The position numbers and the translations under genes were made by a program. A DNA stretch of 64,000 nt from Cryptomeria japonica (taxonomy: Eukaryota; Streptophyta; Pinopsida; Cupressales; Cupressaceae), in NCBI RefSeq assembly GCF_030272615.1, contig NC_081409.1, positions 476,181,573 to 476,245,572 on the forward strand. The letters are read 5' to 3'. The notes under the pieces are model-generated. The model saw only the letters and a program-made list of their open reading frames with translations. It made no database searches and had not been told where the DNA came from. This document shows positions 1 to 11,289 of the stretch, piece by piece. Positions within the stretch are counted from its first letter, which is position 1, and each line of letters starts with the position of its first letter.

Positions 1-845
1 AACAAAGGCACAAGAACACTCACCAAGTGGGCCCCCTTGGATGAGTACTTCCAGGCTTCCAAAATAACTCTAAATTCTCATAATAACATATCTTTATTCA
101 TTGTTTCTCAAAAGTCGATACATTATTCAGAATCAAAAGAAACTCAAAACATTGCAACTTTATTTCTAAATCTTCTTCTCTTTTTCTTCTCTTTTCTTTC
201 TAACTTCCAAAAAGAGATAAAGACACTTATTTAAAGGAAAACAATAACTTCCTACAATTAATATCACACTGATAAGAAGAGGCAGATAACATTCATGAAG
301 GAGAACAGTCGGAGTTAAGCCACTAAAAATGTGGATCTAAACCAAACCATAGCCAAAACATAGCATGGTGGTATTACAAGATTGATGCCCACTAGAGTCA
401 GACATAAATGAGTCTTGCATACCTACTTCTCCTATTTTGTTCCTTACGCTCATTATCCTCTTTGCTGATTTGAACTCTTAGTCACCTCCTTGAATATCTT
501 AAATTGCAATTGGCATGATAGGAGAACCTTCTTCGCAGTATCTCATTTATTCCTGCAATTCAAAAGAAAGAACATACAAGCATACACATATCTATTTTAA
601 TTAATCATAACATCTATTAATTTCACACATGATATTGCCTATGATAATCCATATGGTAACATGAATGAATCACATGGCTGCAGAAATAATTGGCAAAGAC
701 AAAACATAATTTAATGGGCTCAGTTGACATCTGAAATGCATATAGTCAATCTTTAATACATCATTACCATCCAATCATATAAATCAAAACATGACAAAAA
801 CTTATGAGTTCTAAGAATAAAAGGAGCTAATATCTCAACTCATCA
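1..845 (-). repeat. 3' LTR of Gypsy-1 (reaches the window edge)
   Basis: This stretch matches 14865-15697 over nearly its whole length with scattered substitutions. On the minus strand it starts TGATGAGTTGAG directly after a purine tract, as a 3' LTR should. Similarity weakly persists to base 1, so the outer end may lie outside the window. Confidence 0.85.
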
Positions 846-858
846 TGCCCCCCAACTT
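846..858 (-). other. Polypurine tract of Gypsy-1
   Basis: Read on the minus strand this is AAGTTGGGGGGCA, immediately upstream of the LTR start TGATGAG. Its position and composition fit the plus-strand priming site of an LTR retrotransposon. Confidence 0.75.
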
Positions 859-1404
859 AGTGTCTTGTTGATCCTCTAGCAAGAGGAAAGTTTCTAATTC
901 GGGCACTAACTCTTAAGTCACCAATAGTTCCTTGACCTGTCCCTCCTGAAGCCAAATTCCTATAAAATCCCTTCATCTTTTCTAGTCTAGCCCATCTAGC
1001 TTCTTCTGTAGCTGCATCATAGGTTTTGTCTAAAATCATGCATCCCAACAATGGCCACATGAGGATAGGGGGCTGAAATATCAAAGGTAGCCAATCATTG
1101 TTTTTCATCCTTCCCAAATGGATGTATTTAGGGACTCTCTGTATAGCTGCGTGAAAATTTGGTAGTGGATGAGGTTCACCCTATTTCAAGTCCTCTGAAA
1201 GATTATTCCAACATTGAATCAGTCAGTCAATTGTAGTTGCACTTTCATTCTCAATCAAGTGTTCATATGCTTGGAATATTTCTTCCCTCATTGGTAATAC
1301 CTGACTCCTTACATCTAGCCTTGCTAATAGCTTCTGCCAATCATAATAAAGAACCCTTGGGTCTTTGGCTTCAGTCCTAAGTGGCAATGGACAATAAAAT
1401 TCAA
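857..1404 (-). pseudogene. Gypsy-1 accessory ORF, C-terminal part
   Basis: This is an open minus-strand frame of about 180 codons with two in-frame stops, ending just before the polypurine tract. It contains YYDWQKLLARLD near its start and then a Leu/Pro-rich stretch (PKYIHLGRMKNNDWLPLIF). The frame continues exactly from the part at 7554 once element E and one copy of its GATTC duplication are removed. The YYDW block recurs in element D and, as YYEW, in the ORF at 44846. No known enzymatic motif is visible. Function unknown; position between integrase and 3' LTR is where Athila-type elements often carry an extra ORF. Confidence 0.7.
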
Positions 1405-1409
1405 GATTC

Positions 1410-2188
1410 TATTGGCAAATGCACACTCCATTGAGAAATTGTAGGTGATTGAAGGTATTGTCATTGATGGTAACCTTGCAATCCTATGGCACCGGCACCG
1501 GCAGACTCTACACCAACAGATAGTTTACCGGCAACGGAAAAGATGATTACTGACACTCCAGCCGATAGGATTTTGTTTATTACATTTTGTATTTAATTGT
1601 AATATCTTTTTGTAAGCCAACAAGGTGAATTGTAATAGGACTCATATATAAGTATGAGATCTTGTAGATCATTTAGGATATGCAAACATGGTTAGATTAT
1701 TGCAAAAGTAATATGTGAATATAAAGGCAGATTTTGGAGTAAGGTTTATGGTTATTTTGTGAGCTTAAACCGGTACTGAACCTAACATAGAAGATGTTGA
1801 ACCGAAGTAGTACATGATATTGGATTTGTATAATCCATTTTTGTAAGTCAGTGAGACTTCCCTTTTTGTAATTAAGTAGTGAGCTTTAGGCAGTTGGCCT
1901 TCCTGCATGTGCAGACCCTATTGTAAGTAATATTCATTTATTGGCTAGTGAGTGAATATTATGGGTCATAAATCCCACCGAGGTTTTTCCCACATCGGGT
2001 TTCCTCATTAAAATATTGTGTTATGGTGTGCTTTCTATGTTGTTCTTATTGTTCTTATTTACTGCATCAATTCTAGTTTACCGATACATTGTTTTGGAAT
2101 GCAATTTGTTTAATAAGATCAGAAAATCCATTAACCGGTTAGATACTAATTCACCCCCCCCCCTTCAGTATCTTTGGGGATCCTAACA
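1410..2188 (+). repeat. 5' LTR of element E
   Basis: This is a direct repeat of 6767-7548. The first bases are TATTGG, a mutated form of the TGTTAG start in the right copy; it ends TCCTAACA. It contains the copia-type motif around 1962-2006 (CCCACCGAGGTTTTTCCC then CGGGTTTCC). Confidence 0.9.
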
Positions 2189-2207
2189 ACTTGAGGGAGA
2201 TTCTGAC

Positions 2208-3329
2208 ACCGGTATAGATGGATAATTTGAGAAAGCAATTGGAAACAACTCTTGTAGATTATGATGCACAAAAGTTGAAGAATATCAAACTTGAAGATGA
2301 TCTGAAGGCTACACAGGAAATCATTCAAGGACTTTAGGAGAATTATACTATTGCCTGAAATAAAAGAAGAGAACTTCATGAGAAGATGCAGAAAGATGAT
2401 GATGAAAAAGACACTCTTAATAATATTGTAAGCAAGATGAAACAAGAGAATATGACCTTGAGGAATGAGATGCAAGATATGACTATCAGATTTTGTAAAG
2501 ACATTGAAGATAGAAAGAAGAATGAAGATGACTTGGCTAGGAGAATCAATGATGTTGCAAATGAAAATCTAAGACTCAATCATGAAAATGATATGTTGAA
2601 GACTGATCTAATTCACTTGGAACATGATAAAACTGAACTCATGAGATAGAAATATTTCTTGGAAATGATTTGGCTACTGCAAATCAACATAAGGAGAAAT
2701 TCAAGAAAAGTTCAGAAGAACTTGATGATATGTTGAAAAATCAGAAACCTAATGGAGATACTAATGGTCTTGACTTTGAAGTTGGTGAAAGCTCTGGTAC
2801 TGCAAACAATCATGATTGTAGTAAACCGGTAAGACAACCTAATGCATAAAAATTTAATGGGAAATGCTTTAACTGTAACAAGTATGGTCATAGAGAAAAT
2901 TAGTGTAGATTTAGAAACTATCAGAACACTAATGCACCCACCGGTCAATGTTCTAAATGCAACAAAATTGGTCATAATTCATAAAATTACAGAATGAATG
3001 TAAGATGTTATGTTTGTGGAAGATTTAGACACTTATCTAATCAATGCAGAACACATACCGACATAGGATATAGAAAAGCTATTCAGAAAAATAATGTGAC
3101 TTGTTATGCCTGTAACAAGATTGGAAATATTGCAAAATTTTGTAGAAGTAAGGCATCACCGGCAAATAACAAAGGACCCAGTTTGAAATGTAAAGAGAAA
3201 GTTGATGAGGTAAAGCAAGAATTTTCAAAACAATGGATTAGAAAGAGAGATCAGAATGTTGATGAGGCTATTCCTTCACCGGTAGAACAAAGTATCACTC
3301 CACTGGCAGGAGATTCTTCATCTAACTGA
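2208..3329 (+). pseudogene. Gag remnant of element E: coiled coil plus four zinc knuckles
   Basis: The first part (2208-2650) encodes a highly charged heptad-like stretch rich in Asn, Asp, Glu, Lys and Leu, predicted as coiled coil. After a frameshift near 2650 four CCHC-like knuckles follow at about 2865-2906, 2948-2991, 3002-3045 and 3100-3143 (CFNCNKYGHREN then a stop then C; CSKCNKIGHNS then a stop; CYVCGRFRHLSNQC; CYACNKIGNIAKFC). The second and fourth lack a canonical ligand. Such knuckles bind RNA in Gag. The matrix or UBN2-like N-terminal part expected of copia Gag is missing, because the frame begins almost at the LTR. The remnant is broken by several stops. Confidence 0.75.
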
Positions 3330-3632
3330 AATGAAATCCCTTGGGGGTATGACATATAATTAAAAACATGCTAGTTTACCTTCGGTTGATGGTAAGAAGA
3401 TGAAATGCTTCTTTACCGGCAGATGAGTTAAGTTTTCACTTAACTGGCACGCATTTATTATGGTAGTTGAAGGAAATGACATTATAAAGCTAGTTTTTTT
3501 CACTCTTTTTCACTCACCGAGAATTCAAACTTCCTTAGAGCGTGAAAAACCTGAGCGAAGGTGTCCACAACGAGAAGTGAAGCAAAATATATCAAGCATT
3601 CAAACCTAAAGGCATATTAAGGTATTTATACA

Positions 3633-6551
3633 ATGGCTTCCTCCTCTGCACCTGAATTCATTGCAAACCCTACTATAATTGAAGTGGTTAAATGCCTTAG
3701 GCCCATATTTGAGATAATAGCCAAAGTTGCGAAGTAGGATGATACCCTAGGAGCATTTTCTAAAATTCCCAAAGGAGTTGCTTATGCTGAAGACCCTAGG
3801 ATATACATACATTGTCATATTGAGTAACTTGGTGCTGATGAGATAATGAACATGTATAGGACTGTAATTTGTGATGAAAATGGTAATGTGAAACTGGAAC
3901 ACAAGATAATTGAAACCCTAGGTTTTGTATAAATACTTAGCATTCCTGATTTTCCCAAGGAAGTTATAAGAATTGTAGTTAGAAAAGTTCATGGGGAGTT
4001 CTTTTGGCTAGATTCCATCCATAAGATTACAAAAGAAGCCATTAGGGAAATGACTGGCGTACCTTCCACTGGTAGCAGATCAGAAAAAGGAAAGAAGGTC
4101 TCTAATGACACTGTGATGACCCTAACTGGTGCAACACATGATAGCAGATCCTTGAGAGTAAATGATGTAAAGGATATTAATGTAAGATTCATTAGCACGC
4201 TTCTAGGATACAAGACTACACATGCCAACAGATTAAACTTTGTTTCTAGTTTATGTATCAAGAGTGCTTATGACATGGTGAACAATAATGCAAAGATTGA
4301 CATATGTGAATGTTTAAAAGATGAATTGATTGATAATTTGAAGAAAATCAAAGGAGAAAAGAAAGGTACTTTTAGATTTGGTAACTTACTTGTATGTCTA
4401 TTGCTATACATCACTAAAAAAGTTCCCAGTATAGGTAGAAAAGAATTTGGTTTTGACATACTGGTAGGAAAACAACTCTTGGATATCTTTAACAACATGA
4501 GAGATGATAGGGAAAAGAACATAATTGAACACTTTCAGGCACTAAAGGCTAGAATGAAGATTAGGGAAAGACTATCTCAATCCATAGTTGACAAATACCA
4601 AAAGGAAATATGCTTTGTTATAAAGAAGGATGAAATCTGGATGGAGGCAGTGGTTCCAAGAACAATTTGGGTAACTAAAATGGGTTATGAGGTAGATGAG
4701 AACATAATAGAAACATATCCTAAAGCCCTCCTTGAAGCCCCTAGAGAACCAGCAGAAGAAGTATTTGGAAATGCAGAAACTATTGAAAGCAAAGTTCAAT
4801 CACAGAAATGAATAAAGAAAATAGAACACACAATTAGAAAAGCAACAAGACAGGTAAAAGAGATTAAGGAAAACATACTAAATATGACTGGTATTAAGGA
4901 GTGACTTAGAAGGATTACAACTAGAAACACGTCTTTCACCGATTGGTACCTCCTCTGATAGTAAAATACTGACAGAGTTTTAGAGAGTAGAAAGAAAAAG
5001 GAAACCTTCACCGGTACCTACTCCTACACCCAAGAGAAGAAGAAGGAAACAACAGGTTGTAAGACCTCCGACAAAGAAAATAACACCAAGGAAGAAGAAG
5101 GAAAAACAAGTTATCCCTCCACTTGACAATCTTTTGAATAAAATAATTGAAGATGGAAACTTGTCAAATGTTAGCAAGTTGTATAATACTTTTACAAATG
5201 AGGAAAAGGAAAGTATAGAAAATAGTGTTATTTTACACTTAGACATTTACAAGAAATTCTTGATAGAAGTTGTAGATGATCTACCAAGTGATTTGTATAG
5301 ACACATGTTGAGAATACAGTTGGAAATATTGAGATTGGGATTGAAACACATACTGAACAATCCACTGATCCCTTGGATACTGGAAAGACATATACCACTG
5401 ATGTACACACTAAAAAACCTACTGAGTCAGAGCAACCGACTACTGATAATACAATAAAATTTGTTGAAATACCGGCAGTAGATAGTTCAGAGGTACATAC
5501 AGAGAAACTGGTAGATAACACTGAGACACAATCAGAGAAATCGGCAAAAGAAAGCATAGAGAAACATTCAGAGGTACCTTCTGAGAAACATGAAGAGAAA
5601 AAGGTTGAGACAGAGATAGTGCCACCGACAACAGCTGAGAAACCCAAACCTTTGCTAGTTGAGATGCAGACATAGACTGACCTACCAGAGGTCAACTCAA
5701 GCAAAGAGGTTACTCACACCGGCGGATTGCAGATTGTTAAGGTAGTTGGACAATCTTCTAGTTCTTCCATGACATTTTTCAGACCGACAAATGTAACAGA
5801 GGTATTATTGGATTCCATCAAGAAAATCATAGATTACAATTCACTTGCATATAAGGCTATTGATGGCACAATTTCTTTATTGAAATTGATTGCACCCAAG
5901 TGCAATGTGGAAAATAAAGATTCTTTGAGTCAACTAGACACATTGTCTAAGTATATCATCGACAATCTTTTGACAGTTGATCAAATTAATGAGAAGACTT
6001 TCAATGAGAAAATGATTAAGGAAAAAGAAAAATTATTTGATGAGACAATAAAGAAGTGCACGAAACACATTGACACCCTCCTATTGGCACTAAACAAAAC
6101 ATTAACAAAATTTAAGGAGTTGTACAGAGACACATGTAAGACAAATATTTTGACAACAGATATAGACAAGGAGATCGGCATGGTATAGATAGAAATAAAT
6201 GATATAGCTGACAATCTCATCGGTTCATCAGAACCCATATCAGTAATAGAGTAGGAAATTGCAGTTTTTGAGGAAAAACTTGAAAAATTGGAAAAGAAAA
6301 AGGAAAGAATATAATACAAGGCTAAGGAACTGAAATGTAGACTTGGTCCGAAACTTGACATCGTCATCTCTTTGAGGAAAGAGATATCAGAGGCACTTAT
6401 TCAAGGACTTAAGACACCAGAAGAGAAAATGCACATATTCACCCATACCATCCAAAGGACGGAGGCAACATTAAAAGATAGTGAAAGGTTCACTAACAGC
6501 TTAAATTTTGTACTGGCAGACATATTTCAGATTGTAACCCACCGGTTATAG
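3633..6551 (+). pseudogene. Accessory ORF of element E (unknown protein, NLS-like and coiled-coil parts)
   Basis: From the ATG at 3633 a frame runs to 4811 with three stops before about 3935 and none afterwards. It includes the block ITKEAIREMTGVPSTG, which aligns without gaps to LDAGLISTMTRMPHTG in the ORF at 36137. After 4811 the sequence continues with frameshifts. A strongly basic NLS-like run near 5020-5110 (PKRRRRKQQVVRPP then TPRKKKEK) is followed by a Glu/Thr/Pro-rich disordered stretch (5370-5675) and a Lys/Glu-rich helical C-terminus (5727-6500). Possibly one ancestral protein of 900 or more residues. No catalytic motif is recognised. It lies where an env-like ORF sits in SIRE elements, but I see no signal peptide or membrane segment. 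Confidence 0.65.
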
Positions 6552-6608
6552 GGATCCAGCTGAGAACTACACTTAGTTGACATTTTTGACAACCTTTGTC
6601 ATTGATGT

Positions 6609-6766
6609 CAAAGGGGGAGTAGTGGAGATGAGAAAAATAATGGACAGAAGAGATCATCTGCTTAGGGGGAGCACACAATTTTTTGGTAAAATTTTTGGAC
6701 AACACATTTTGGATACATTTTTTGATTTTGCTCATGAGTGTTGCCATCAATTCCAAAGGGGGAGAT
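6609..6766 (+). other. Polypurine tracts of element E
   Basis: AAAGGGGGAGAT at 6755-6766 abuts the LTR start TGTTAG and is the likely priming tract. A near copy (CAAAGGGGGAG, 6609-6619) and a third G-rich run (TTAGGGGGAGC, about 6662-6672) lie upstream. Duplicated tracts also occur in copia-A and copia-B. Confidence 0.7.
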
Positions 6767-7548
6767 TGTTAGAAAATGCACACTCCAATAAGAAATTGTA
6801 GTTGATTGAAGGTATTGTCATTGATGGTAACCTTGCAATCCTATGGCACCAGCACCGACAGACTCTACACTGACAGATAGTTTACCTATAGCGGCAAAGA
6901 TGATTACCGACACTCCAGCCGATAGGATTTTGTTTATTACATTTTGTATTTAATTATAATATCTTTTTGTCAATCGACAAGATGAATTGTAATAGGACTC
7001 ATATATAAGTATGAGATCTTGTAGATCATTTAGGAAATGCGAACATGGTTAGATTATTGTAGAAGTAATATGCGAATATAAAGGTAGATTTTGGAGTAAG
7101 GTTTATGGTTATTTTGTGAGCTTAAACCGGTACTGAACTTGGTATAGCAGATGCTGAATCGAAGCATTACATGATATTGGATTTGTATAATCCATTTTTG
7201 TAAGTCAGTGAGACTTCCCTTTTTGTAATTAAGTAGTAAGCTTTAGGCAGTTGGCCTTCCTGCATGTGCAGGCCCCTATTGTAAGTAATATTCATTTATT
7301 GGCCAGTGAGTGAATATTGTGGGTCACAAATCCCACCGAGTTTTTTTCCACACCGGGTTTCCTTGTTAAAATATTGTGTTATGGTGTGTTTTCTATGTTG
7401 TGCTTATTGTTCTTATTTACTGCATTAATTCTGGTTTATCGGTACACTATTTTGGAATGCAATTTATTTAATAAGGTTAGAAAATCCATTAACTAGTTAG
7501 ATACTGATTCACCCCTCCCCCCTCTCATTATCTTTGGGGATCCTAAGA
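6767..7548 (+). repeat. 3' LTR of element E
   Basis: It starts TGTTAGAAAATG directly after the purine tract and ends TCCTAAGA, where the left copy has TCCTAACA. GATTC follows at 7549-7553. The two LTRs differ by scattered substitutions, so this is not a recent insertion. Confidence 0.9.
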
Positions 7549-7553
7549 GATTC

Positions 7554-9290
7554 CTATATGCTTTGGCCTGAGTTCTCATGCTAATTTCATTTTGCACCCA
7601 TGACATTAATGCTTTTATGTGGATATCACCGATGTATAACAAGGGAATCCACTCGCCATCAGAAGTCACAACATAATTATGCAAGTAAAATTCACACAAT
7701 AAATTTTTAACTGTTGCTAGAGAGGTCTGATAAGCATCATAAAATTCTTTCGGGGTGTCTAAAGAAGGGTTAAGGTCTCTAATAATGCATTTTAGCTTAA
7801 AACTTAAATACCACTCTTTTAGATGCAAAGCATAAACTCTTGGGGGAGCCCTACATTGCATTAATTCAAGGACCATACTAGTAATTGTATCAATCTTAGC
7901 TTCCAATTCCTCAATCTTATCATCTCTCTTTTTAATTTCCCTTTGTTGCTTATCAAAAATTCTATGTAACCTAACCCTCTCTATCTCCCACTTCCTATAA
8001 AATGTTAATGCAATAGACAAAATAGTGAGATATTATGGAGGTCTGATAGCTGTTACCTTAGGGCATGAAATTTCTTCAACAGGGTCTTTAAATTGTGCTG
8101 CCACATATGCCAGACTTGAAAGTCTATCAACGCCATGTTCTTCTAGGATTTTACCCTTTGTTGGACTCTCACGTTCCTCTTTTGATGTTTCAACTGAAAT
8201 AACCTCCATTGCATCACCTGTTGGACAAAATTTCTGTGTACTACTCTGAGTCCTTCTTGCATATACCTTTGGAGTAGCTGTAGGAATGGTTTCTACTATA
8301 GGTTTTGTTGCAGGAGCATTTCCCTTCGGCTTATGTCTCTTGGCTATTGGAGAAATCTGCATGTGTTTCTTGTGGCTGAACCATAGTTTCATCTTCTGCA
8401 TCAATTGTTTCTAATTCTTTCCCTTTTCTTTTAGAAGATGCCACTCTTCTTTGGAGATAAGCAGAGGGCTGCACAATGTTTGTTTCTACCATTACTTCCT
8501 CTGTCATAGTTAAAGCTTCTTTTGCAACAAGAAGTTCATTTCCTACATAAACTATAAGAGATAAGAGCTCTCCTATATCCTCCTCTTGAGCTACTAATTC
8601 CTCTACAAAAAGAGAATCTCAACCCTAAATTGCAGTATATCTTCAAATACTCCCTATGCCATTTGAGAAACATCCCTAAGAGAGAGTTCTACCAATAATT
8701 TTATCAAACCATGATGACTGACATAACGATTTCCATTCTTTTGTGTTTCTTTGGCACTTATGGAAAAAAGGTGGTATAGAAAATTTGGAACATTTACCCT
8801 TCGACCATGTCATAAATGACTAAGCAATTTGAAATAGGTTGAATCTAAATTTGAATACCTTACATCGTAGGTAATGTATTTCATTATATACAATGCCACC
8901 TGGGGCCATTCTGCTAGAAGAGATACCCATCTGGTTCCCTGCTTGTCCACCATTATAGGTCCATTCGTGGGGTACATAAATTTTGCTCTGGTGCTTCTTG
9001 CATCCTTTGATATAGGAAATGGCTCTCCTTCCTGTAGCTACCTAGTAACTTCAACTATTAGTTGTTTTGTAGCAATAACCTTAATCCTTTGACAAAAGCT
9101 TCCCCTTGATCGAATGAATGCATGAACTCGAAAGCAATTTCCTCATTATAATCTATTATTTTTAGAAAGTAGTCAATCCAATCATGCAGCCAAAAATAAT
9201 GCTCACACAGGGCATCCTGTAGCAATGCATCATGGATTATTGGATCATGGCAGATAGGATCTCCACCCATGACTATTTCAGCTCATAAAA
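7554..9290 (-). pseudogene. Gypsy-1 accessory ORF, N-terminal and middle parts
   Basis: The minus-strand frame begins near MGGDPICHDP (about 9270) and is interrupted by stops and frameshifts. Block 1 (about 8760-8930) reads WPQVALYIMKYI, RYSNLDSTYFKLLSH and VNVPNFLY, with spacing identical to the ORF at 36137, which also begins MGGD. A charged helical segment (DKQQREIKKRDDKIEELEAK, near 7900-7960) looks like a coiled coil. The frame runs into the element E insertion at AKAYRN and resumes at 1404. The distance from integrase and the lack of pol motifs mark it as an extra ORF. A distant link to Pfam's putative plant transposon protein family is possible but unverified. Confidence 0.7.
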
Positions 9291-9950
9291 TAATTTCTGC
9301 AGCTGAGAATGAGGACCTGAAGTAATCTACAGACTGAAAATATTTGCTTGAAAATTCCTTCCTTACTTACTTCTAGTTTTGGCGGCAGAATTCATTACTT
9401 ACTCATGCCAAAGAATATCTCATTAAAAGAATGATGGTAGGCAATCAAATCAAGTTACTGAAAAGGATGGATAACTACTAATCTTGGAAATCGGACCTTA
9501 AAACACCACCCCCAACTTATTTTGGCATGTGTCCACACATGTGGAAAGAATACAGGGAAGTGTACATGGATTTGAAATAGGCAATGATCACTGTAAAATA
9601 ATAAATGCATAATTAATAAAAAATAAGATATGTACATACCTGCAGTCATGCGAATAATGCTGCATGAAATAGTTAGCAAAAAGAATGGTGAAATGAAATG
9701 ATTTGACATGAATGAAATGATAGATAAAGAAATGAGATGGGATGACGTGGATGGAAAATTTATTTATGGAGAATAATATTTTCATAAGACATGGAAATAT
9801 CTTTATGAAATGATGCCTGAAGAATTATAGAGTGTTAGGAATGTTCCCTGTAGAAGCTGCAGGAACTATACCCCAAATGCTCCCTTCTATGGTAGTAGGA
9901 ACTTGCCCAGTTGCTGCAAGAACTGATATTTGATCTTTACTAGTGAATTG
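9291..9950 (-). other. Spacer between integrase and the accessory ORF of Gypsy-1
   Basis: There is no convincing reading frame on either strand. On the minus strand the pol frame peters out near 9840 and stops are frequent. An AT-rich stretch with repeated ATGAAATGA-like words lies at about 9690-9760. Confidence 0.5.
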
Positions 9951-11284
9951 CTATAGGAACTGCTCTTTGGTTGCAGGCGTATGATAGAGGCGTAGTCGGT
10001 GACCATTTACTAAAAGCTTGAATCGAACTGGATCAATAGTGGTCAAGCAAACTGCTCCATTTTTTAAAACTTCTTCTATCTCATATGGGCCTAACCATCT
10101 TGTTTGAAGCTTTCCCATAGTATCTTTATATCTTGAATCATACAGCAACGCCCAGACACCTGCTTGAAATTTCTTCTCCTTTATGTACTTATCATGCCAC
10201 TTAGCTCTCTATTTTTGAATAAGTTATGTTTGTTGTACAACCATTTTTCTCAACTCATCCTAGAGCATTCAATTGCTGAATACAATCTTTTTGTGCTTCC
10301 AAAAGTGTCATATTCAAGTGCAAAGTTGTCCTTAGAGTTTTGTGTTCAAACTTAATAGGCATCATTGTTGCTTTTCCATACACCACTTCAAAAGGTGTAA
10401 AACCAATTGGTGTTTTCCATGTTGTTATATACACCCAAATGGCTTCAAGAAGTCTTTGAGACCAATCTTTTTTATGAACAACTACTGTTTTAGTAAGAAT
10501 GGCTTCTAGATCCCTATTTGTGACTTCTAATTGTCCATTTGCTTGTGGATGGTATGGGGTAGACTTCCTGTGCCTTATATTGTATTCATTGACCAAGGCT
10601 GCAATCAATGTGGAAGTAAACTATGGTCCTTGGTCTGAAACAATTTCCCTTGGAACTCCATACCTGGTAAATATCTCTTCATAAAGGAACTCAGCCACTT
10701 TATTATCTCTTGCATGTGTCATAGCTCATGCTTCCACCCATTTGGTTTCATAATCAGTACATACCAGAATATAAGATTTTCCATTGGAAGGGGGATCAAT
10801 TGGCCCAACAAAATCTAATCCCCATTTATCAAATGGTGCCACTAGTATCAGTGGATATAATGGCATTTCTTCAGATCTAGTAGGCCTACCCATGTCCTGG
10901 AATCTATCATATTTCCTTGTATATTGTGTTGCGTCCTTATATAATGTTGGCCAATAATATACTATGCTCAATATTTTAAGTATTGTTCTCTTAGCAGAAA
11001 AATGTCCTCCACATGGTTCATCATGACATGCATGTAGGATAACATATGTTTCATCCTCTCTAACACATCTTCTCATGACTTAGTCAGGTCTCGTATAGAA
11101 TAAACAATCAACAATCCATGAGAAGTTAAATCTTTTCTCCACCAACAATCTTCTTTCTTTAGGAGAAAAATGAATTGGCATTTTATTAGCAGTTAAATAA
11201 TTGGCAATATCAGCATACCAGGGCGTGTGTGCCTGTATAAAGAATAAATGTTCATCTAGAAAAGGATCATCTATGGCTGTAGGA
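9951..11284 (-). pseudogene. Integrase of Gypsy-1
   Basis: The zinc-binding region at about 11076-10900 retains [17 protein letters not shown] but the usual CxxC pair reads YDRF, so it is degraded. The core shows GLDFVGPI (first Asp) and [11 protein letters not shown], a DQGP segment (second Asp) followed by a stop near 10620, and NGQLEVTNRDLEAI carrying the catalytic Glu. The C-terminal GPY/F-type module (LQTRWLGPYEIEEVLKNGAV) is at 10148-9951, with no chromodomain after it, as in Athila/Tat elements. Integrase joins the DNA copy to the host chromosome; this copy cannot make it because of stops. Confidence 0.85.
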
Positions 11285-11289
11285 TCATC

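Larger units (their letters stand above)
1410..7548 (+). mobile_element. Element E: nested non-autonomous LTR retroelement with accessory ORF
   Basis: Two direct LTRs (1410-2188, 6767-7548) flank a 4.6-kb interior and are bounded by the 5-bp duplication GATTC (1405-1409, 7549-7553). The interior has a coiled-coil and zinc-knuckle gag remnant, then a long unknown ORF. No protease, RT or integrase is visible, so it would need pol from another element. The purine tract AAAGGGGGAGAT before TGTT matches those of copia-A and copia-B, and the LTR shares their U5-like module, so I infer a copia-related (SIRE/Maximus-like) origin. No tRNA primer site is seen after the left LTR; the leader and gag N-terminus seem deleted. 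I see nothing coding in 3330-3632. Confidence 0.88.
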
